This document shows, piece by piece, positions 44,386 through 48,797 of a stretch of DNA of 48,797 nucleotides. The notes under the pieces are model-generated. The model worked only from the letters and a program-made list of their open reading frames with translations, was not told the origin of the DNA and searched no databases. The DNA comes from Prolixibacteraceae bacterium. Lineage in GTDB: Bacteria; Bacteroidota; Bacteroidia; Bacteroidales; Prolixibacteraceae. The DNA lies in assembly GCA_030602265.1 (NCBI GenBank), contig JAUWAB010000027.1, positions 1 through 48,797 of the forward strand. Direction: 5' to 3'. Position numbers and translations under genes: made by a program. Each line of letters begins with the position of its first letter. Position 1 is the stretch's first letter.

Positions 44386-47300
44386 ATGAAGATATCTGCC
44401 ATCAGAGGGAAGAACCTGGCCTCCATCGAAGGGGAGTTTGAAATCGATTTTACCCGGGAGCCTTTAGCTTCAGCGGGAATTTTTGCCATTACCGGCCCGA
44501 CCGGATCTGGTAAGTCGACCATCCTGGATGCCTTATGCCTCGCGTTGTTCGGGAAATCACCCCGTCAAACCGCTGCCAGGGAGCAAGGCGTGGAATTGTC
44601 GGACGGGGAATCCGGCAGGATAAGCCAGAGCGATCCCAGAAGTATCCTCCGGAAAGGGACTTCCGACGGCTATGCCGAAGCCGACTTCACCGGACTCGAC
44701 GGCAACCGTCACCGGGCAACCTGGAGTGTGCGCAGGGCCCGGAACAAAGCCTCGGGAAACCTGCAGGATTTTGCTTTGGAGCTGATTAACCTCACAACCG
44801 GAGCACCTTTTGGCGGAAAAAAAACAGAAACCCAAAAAGAAATTGAAAAGCTCATCGGACTCAATTACGATCAGTTTACCCGGTCGGTCATGTTGGCCCA
44901 GGGCGATTTTACCGCATTTTTGAAAGCCGGGCGCGACGAAAAGGCAGCCTTGCTTGAAAAACTCACCGGGACAGATATCTATACAAATATTTCTGTGGCC
45001 ATCTATAATAAAACCAAAGAGGCAGAAGCCGCCTGCAAACTGGTCGGAGACCGCCTGCAGGGTATTACAAGGCTCGGAGAGGAAGAAAAATCACAATTGA
45101 AGACCAGAGAAAAGGAGCTTGAATTTCAACTGGAAATTTCAGGCAAACAGCACCAAAAGCTGCTTAATCAAAAGGAATGGCACATCCGGAAGGAAAGGCT
45201 GGAAGAAGAGATCAGTCAGGCGGACAGAGATTTCAAACATGCCGAAAATAATCTTCAAGAAAATGAGGGACGGATCACTCAGCTAACCCTGACTGAAAAC
45301 ATTCAGCCTGCCAGGGCAATCCTCGAGGGATTAGATCAACTTCAGGCCGATACGTCTGCCAAACAGGAAATTATAAAGCAAAACCAGGACGCAGCCAGAA
45401 TTCTGGATGAAAAACTGGATCAGCTGAGAACGACTGAAACCCAATCGCTGGCCAGGCTGAAAGAGGCAGAAGAAGAATTAACTGCTGCACGCCCGCTCCT
45501 GAAAACAGCCGCTGAGCTGGATATTAAAATGGCCTCACAATCCGAACAACTGGAAAGCAGCCGGAAGGAGGCTGATGAGCACGAGGAAACCAAAAAGAAA
45601 ATGGAGGCAGAGGTGGCCGAAAACCGCAAACAGCTCCTGGAAGCAGAGGCCACCATCCGGGAACTGACAGCATGGTTCGAAAAAAACCGTTCCAGAGAAC
45701 CGATAGTTGAAAACCTTACCCTGATTATCAGCTCATTGGAAACTGCCGTCAAAGGAAAAGAAAACGCCGGAAAACTCCGGAGCGAATGTACAAAACTACA
45801 GGAAGCTATTGGTACACAACGCCTTCAGTCGGTTGAATGGCAAAATACAGCAGATACAGAAAAACAAAGAGCCTCAGAACTGAAGACAAATTTACAGCAA
45901 CTCCTGCAAAAAATCGGTGAAACCGATTCAGATATCATTGACAATAGGCTGAAAGAGATTTCAGGAATCCTTGAAATACTTACAAAAGCAGAAACACTAT
46001 GGGGAAAAAAGTCGGATAACCTAATAATCCTGAACAAACTTCGTGAATCCAGAGAACTTCTGGGTAAAAACCTGGCCTCGGCAGAGGAAGGCCTGAGGAT
46101 TGCCATAGAGAACCTAAGTGAAGCGAGGATCAGAAGAGACCAGACAAGACAGTTGCTCGACCAGGCCAGACTCAGGACAGCAGAAAATGTGGAGGCGCTG
46201 CGCAATTCGCTGTCCGAAAACCAGCCCTGCCCTGTTTGTGGGAGCACCGACCATCCTTATCAAGCGTCGGATAAGCATTTCAAGGAAGAGCACGAACTGC
46301 TGGAAACAGCATATTCCAGATGCAGTACACGCTATGATGAATGGGTACAAAACGAGGCAAGGTCAAGGGAAAGCCTGGCCCATTACCAATCAGAGCAGGA
46401 CAGAACCAACCGGGAAATTCCGGGAATTGAAAAAATCTATCTCGACCAAACCGAAGCATGGAAAGCACTGAATCTGCCCGAAAAAATCCGCTCCATGCCT
46501 GAGGAGCAGATGTCGGACGCCCTGAGTAAAATGAAGCAGGAACTGAAAGATGAAACCGGCGAATTGAAAGGAATACTGGAAAATCTGAAGAAGCTGCAAA
46601 ATGAATCGGAAAAGTTACGGCTGGAACTGGAAAAATCGGGAGAGATCACCAAAAAACTCGACAAGGAGGTTTCAGAAAGTATTCATGCGATTGAACTGCT
46701 CGAAAAAGAGAAGAAACAGCATGAAGAGAGAATCCGGGAACTGGAACAGGAATATACACAACTTACGGGCCGGGTGGAGATCTGGTTTGTTCAGCCCGAC
46801 TGGCTTGAGAACTGGAGCCGCAATCCGGGGCAGTTTATAGCCAGAATCAGGGAATTTACAGCAGAGTGGAAACTAAAGGCCAATAACCTGGAGGATGCCG
46901 GACTTAGACATAAGATGGCGGCCAGTGCATTGTCCATGCTTGCGAAACAGACTGAGGATGGGTTGAAGAATCTCGAAACAGTCCGGAATAAACTGGCGAA
47001 ACAGCAGCAGCTTATGCAGGAGATTCAGGCCGGAAGACAGGCACTGTTTAACGGGGAACCTGTTTCGGTTGTTGAGCACCGGCTTACTGAACAGGTGAAA
47101 TCACGCCGCAGTGACTATGACGGGATCCACGGGCAATATCTGGAATCGCTTTCAGAAAGGGATAAAATTTCTGGAATCCTGAAACAACTTCAGGATGACC
47201 TTTGGGTTTTGCGGGAAAAAATTGCGGTTGCAGAAGGAACCTTCAACACCTGGTTATCCGGATTCAACCGGCAGCAAAACCTGCAGCTTTCAGTCCAAAT

Positions 47301-48120
47301 GCTGAGAGATCTTTTAGCCAGGTCAGTAGAATGGATTGCCACGGAGAAAAAGCAAATCCGGGAATTAAAGGATGCTGTGCTAAAGGCGGCCACGACCTTG
47401 AAGGAACGAAGAGAACAGTATGATAAGCATATCCGCGAACAGAAGCAAGTTCCGGAAAAGGATGAGGTTATCCGGGATTTGATAAGTATTGAACAGCAGA
47501 AAGAAAACTTTACGGCAGAAAAAACCGGGATAGTATTCAGGCTCAGAGAAGATGAGAACAACCGCATTAAAGCCGGGGTATTGATGGAGGAATTCGAAAA
47601 GAAACAACAGGAGATGGAAAAATGGCAGAAACTGAATGAGCTTTTGGGATCGGCCGACGGAAAAAAATTCAGGCAGATTGCCCAGGAATACACGCTGGAG
47701 GTACTGCTCGGATTTGCCAATATTCATCTCGGGAACCTGTCGGGGAGATATACCCTGAGCGGAGTTCCCGGTACACTGGCCCTTCAGGTTACCGACCACG
47801 ACATGGGCGATGAGGTCCGCTCTGTGCACTCATTGTCGGGAGGGGAATCGTTCCTCGTCTCTTTGGCCCTGGCACTGGGACTTGCGTCACTCTCTTCAGG
47901 AAAAATGAATGTGGAGTCACTGTTTATTGATGAAGGATTTGGTTCATTAGACCCGAAAACCCTGAATATTGCTATGGATGCCCTGGAACAACTGCATAAC
48001 CAGGGCAGGAAAGTAGGCGTTATTAGCCATGTACAAGAGATGACCGAACGCATACAGACAAAAATTCAACTGAAAAAAGAGTCGGGGGGAAAAAGCAAAG
48101 TGCTTATAGTCAGTTCATAA
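44386..48120 (+). CDS. sbcC: SbcC ATPase subunit (Rad50-like)
   Basis: A 1244-residue SMC-type ATPase. Walker A is GPTGSGKST (37-45). Two long coiled-coil arms rich in Glu, Lys, Gln and Leu (about 200-590 and 650-1060) flank the zinc hook CPVC (Cys615, Cys618) at the midpoint. The ABC signature is LSGGES (1150-1155), and Walker B is SLFIDEGFGSLDP (1178-1190). The ATG at 44386 is used because the conserved MKISAIRGKNLASIEGE N-terminus starts there. Full length for a bacterial SbcC. Confidence 0.96.
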   Translation: MKISAIRGKNLASIEGEFEIDFTREPLASAGIFAITGPTGSGKSTILDALCLALFGKSPRQTAAREQGVELSDGESGRISQSDPRSILRKGTSDGYAEADFTGLDGNRHRATWSVRRARNKASGNLQDFALELINLTTGAPFGGKKTETQKEIEKLIGLNYDQFTRSVMLAQGDFTAFLKAGRDEKAALLEKLTGTDIYTNISVAIYNKTKEAEAACKLVGDRLQGITRLGEEEKSQLKTREKELEFQLEISGKQHQKLLNQKEWHIRKERLEEEISQADRDFKHAENNLQENEGRITQLTLTENIQPARAILEGLDQLQADTSAKQEIIKQNQDAARILDEKLDQLRTTETQSLARLKEAEEELTAARPLLKTAAELDIKMASQSEQLESSRKEADEHEETKKKMEAEVAENRKQLLEAEATIRELTAWFEKNRSREPIVENLTLIISSLETAVKGKENAGKLRSECTKLQEAIGTQRLQSVEWQNTADTEKQRASELKTNLQQLLQKIGETDSDIIDNRLKEISGILEILTKAETLWGKKSDNLIILNKLRESRELLGKNLASAEEGLRIAIENLSEARIRRDQTRQLLDQARLRTAENVEALRNSLSENQPCPVCGSTDHPYQASDKHFKEEHELLETAYSRCSTRYDEWVQNEARSRESLAHYQSEQDRTNREIPGIEKIYLDQTEAWKALNLPEKIRSMPEEQMSDALSKMKQELKDETGELKGILENLKKLQNESEKLRLELEKSGEITKKLDKEVSESIHAIELLEKEKKQHEERIRELEQEYTQLTGRVEIWFVQPDWLENWSRNPGQFIARIREFTAEWKLKANNLEDAGLRHKMAASALSMLAKQTEDGLKNLETVRNKLAKQQQLMQEIQAGRQALFNGEPVSVVEHRLTEQVKSRRSDYDGIHGQYLESLSERDKISGILKQLQDDLWVLREKIAVAEGTFNTWLSGFNRQQNLQLSVQMLRDLLARSVEWIATEKKQIRELKDAVLKAATTLKERREQYDKHIREQKQVPEKDEVIRDLISIEQQKENFTAEKTGIVFRLREDENNRIKAGVLMEEFEKKQQEMEKWQKLNELLGSADGKKFRQIAQEYTLEVLLGFANIHLGNLSGRYTLSGVPGTLALQVTDHDMGDEVRSVHSLSGGESFLVSLALALGLASLSSGKMNVESLFIDEGFGSLDPKTLNIAMDALEQLHNQGRKVGVISHVQEMTERIQTKIQLKKESGGKSKVLIVSS

Positions 48121-48187
48121 CTAAATATAACTCTTAGCTCCAGAATAATTTTAAATACTTTTTTATCTTTTTTTACAGCATTCCCTG

Positions 48188-48239
48188 AACATTTTAAAAA
48201 AGAATGTTGTTTAATCTTTCAAATAATTTATTAAACAAC
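48188..48239 (+). repeat. Two overlapping inverted repeats before the fasciclin gene
   Basis: AACATT (48188-48193) pairs with AATGTT (48203-48208), and GTTGTTTAAT (48206-48215) pairs perfectly with ATTAAACAAC (48230-48239), ending one base before the ATG at 48240. The two share bases 48206-48208, so they cannot form at once. They are AT-rich and only moderately stable. Confidence 0.5.
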
Positions 48240-48797
48240 ATGAGGAATTTTACTTTACCGATGAACAAATTACTGGAAAGAATCAGAACAATGTTGCTGA
48301 GTCTGGTGACCATGCTGTTGGCATTCACCATCCAGACCAAAGCCAATTCTACCGTGGTGGAAGTGGTTGTAAACAGTGAGAACCACACCATCCTTGAGGC
48401 AGCTGTCGTAGCTGCAGGACTGGTTGAGACGCTGAGCGGAGAAGGTCCATTCACCGTATTTGCCCCGACTGACGCTGCATTCGAAGCGCTGCCCGAAGGT
48501 ACCGTTGAAACCCTGCTCCAGGATCCGTCAGGACTCCTTACCCAGATACTGCTTTACCATGCCGTGGCCGGTAAGGTCATGTCGACCGACCTCTTCAACG
48601 GCATGAAAGCCACCACCGTCCAGGGACAGGAAATCACCGTGACCATCACCGATGGCAAGGTATTCATTAACGACGCTCAGGTAATTGTAGCCAACATCGA
48701 GGCGGGTAACGGAGTAGTGCATGTCATTGATGCCGTGCTGATTCCGAAAACCGACGAGCCCATGCCCGCCACCGTGGTTGACATCGTAGTCAACAGC
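48240..48797 (+). CDS. Multi-domain fasciclin protein, 3' end outside the window
   Basis: A partial gene of 186 codons, open to the right edge. A signal peptide (hydrophobic MLLSLVTMLLAF after a basic KLLERIR start) ends near NSTV. A complete fasciclin (FAS1) domain follows: TILEAAVVAAGLVETLSG, the GPFTVFAPTDAAFEAL block, LLYHAV and NGVVHVIDAVLIP. After a Pro-rich linker, ATVVDIVVNS restarts the domain and repeats the STVVEVVVNS that opens the first, so at least two FAS1 domains are present. Such proteins are surface adhesins in bacteria. An ATG at 48261 is an alternative start. Confidence 0.9.
   Translation, partial: MRNFTLPMNKLLERIRTMLLSLVTMLLAFTIQTKANSTVVEVVVNSENHTILEAAVVAAGLVETLSGEGPFTVFAPTDAAFEALPEGTVETLLQDPSGLLTQILLYHAVAGKVMSTDLFNGMKATTVQGQEITVTITDGKVFINDAQVIVANIEAGNGVVHVIDAVLIPKTDEPMPATVVDIVVNS

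Noticed and set aside
44386-48120. SMC/defence-type ATPase rather than SbcC
   Set aside because: The central CPVC hook, ABC signature, length and sbcD neighbour all fit SbcC.

Overview
The window reads as a chromosomal segment of a member of the Bacteroidota, most likely order Bacteroidales/Marinilabiliales or a close relative. The evidence is a T9SS plug-domain protein, lipoproteins of the Bacteroidota-type DUF6340 and DUF4837 families, a complete Na+-translocating NADH:quinone reductase (Nqr) operon, a carboxypeptidase-regulatory-type TonB receptor, and repeated -7 boxes of the Bacteroidota form TAnnTTTG. I see no rRNA, tRNA, CRISPR array, insertion sequence, phage gene or toxin/defence island. 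Genes are tightly packed and most are recognisable housekeeping or catabolic functions.

Layout. 0.1-3.9 kb: a Tat-exported Gfo/Idh/MocA oxidoreductase, a UroD/MtaA-like protein and a ROK kinase in a row, a probable small catabolic cluster of unknown substrate. 4.0-6.6 kb: a TonB-dependent receptor preceded by a small His/Cys-bearing exported protein. 6.6-13.9 kb: a DUF6340 lipoprotein, an ICMT-like membrane methyltransferase, miaB, a ferredoxin-NADP reductase-like flavoprotein, the carotenoid pair crtI-crtB with a near-perfect promoter, and DUF2147. 14.0-18.1 kb: xylose operon xylB-xylA with its own GntR-type regulator; both promoters carry the same tandem TGTTC repeat just downstream of the -7 box, a likely operator. 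18.1-25.6 kb: nitroreductase, proline dehydrogenase, OmpH/Skp-like chaperone, GT2 glycosyltransferase, araA, an aromatic-amino-acid-type decarboxylase, acylphosphatase and a small membrane protein. 25.7-35.2 kb: a small membrane protein that resembles NqrM in layout, apbE (FMN transferase), two mscS-type channels, and nqrABCDEF with promoter and terminator both visible. 35.4-40.8 kb: T9SS plug protein, a DUF3267 zincin, a lipid-linked glycan flippase, a GT4 glycosyltransferase and rnhB. 40.8-48.8 kb: DUF4837 lipoprotein, exported PIG-L deacetylase, sbcD-sbcC, and the 5' part of a multi-domain fasciclin gene that runs off the right edge.

How the parts work together. Xylose enters the pentose phosphate route through XylA/XylB, and araA feeds arabinose into the same route, although its partners araB and araD are not in the window. 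ApbE attaches FMN to NqrB and NqrC, whose acceptor threonine motifs are visible. CrtB and CrtI make a desaturated C40 carotenoid or a related chain. SbcCD is the Mre11/Rad50-type nuclease. No single block is clearly a new system. The least explained parts are the Gfo/UroD-like/ROK cluster, the small protein ahead of the TonB receptor, the Cys-poor NqrM-like protein, and the TGTTC-repeat operator.
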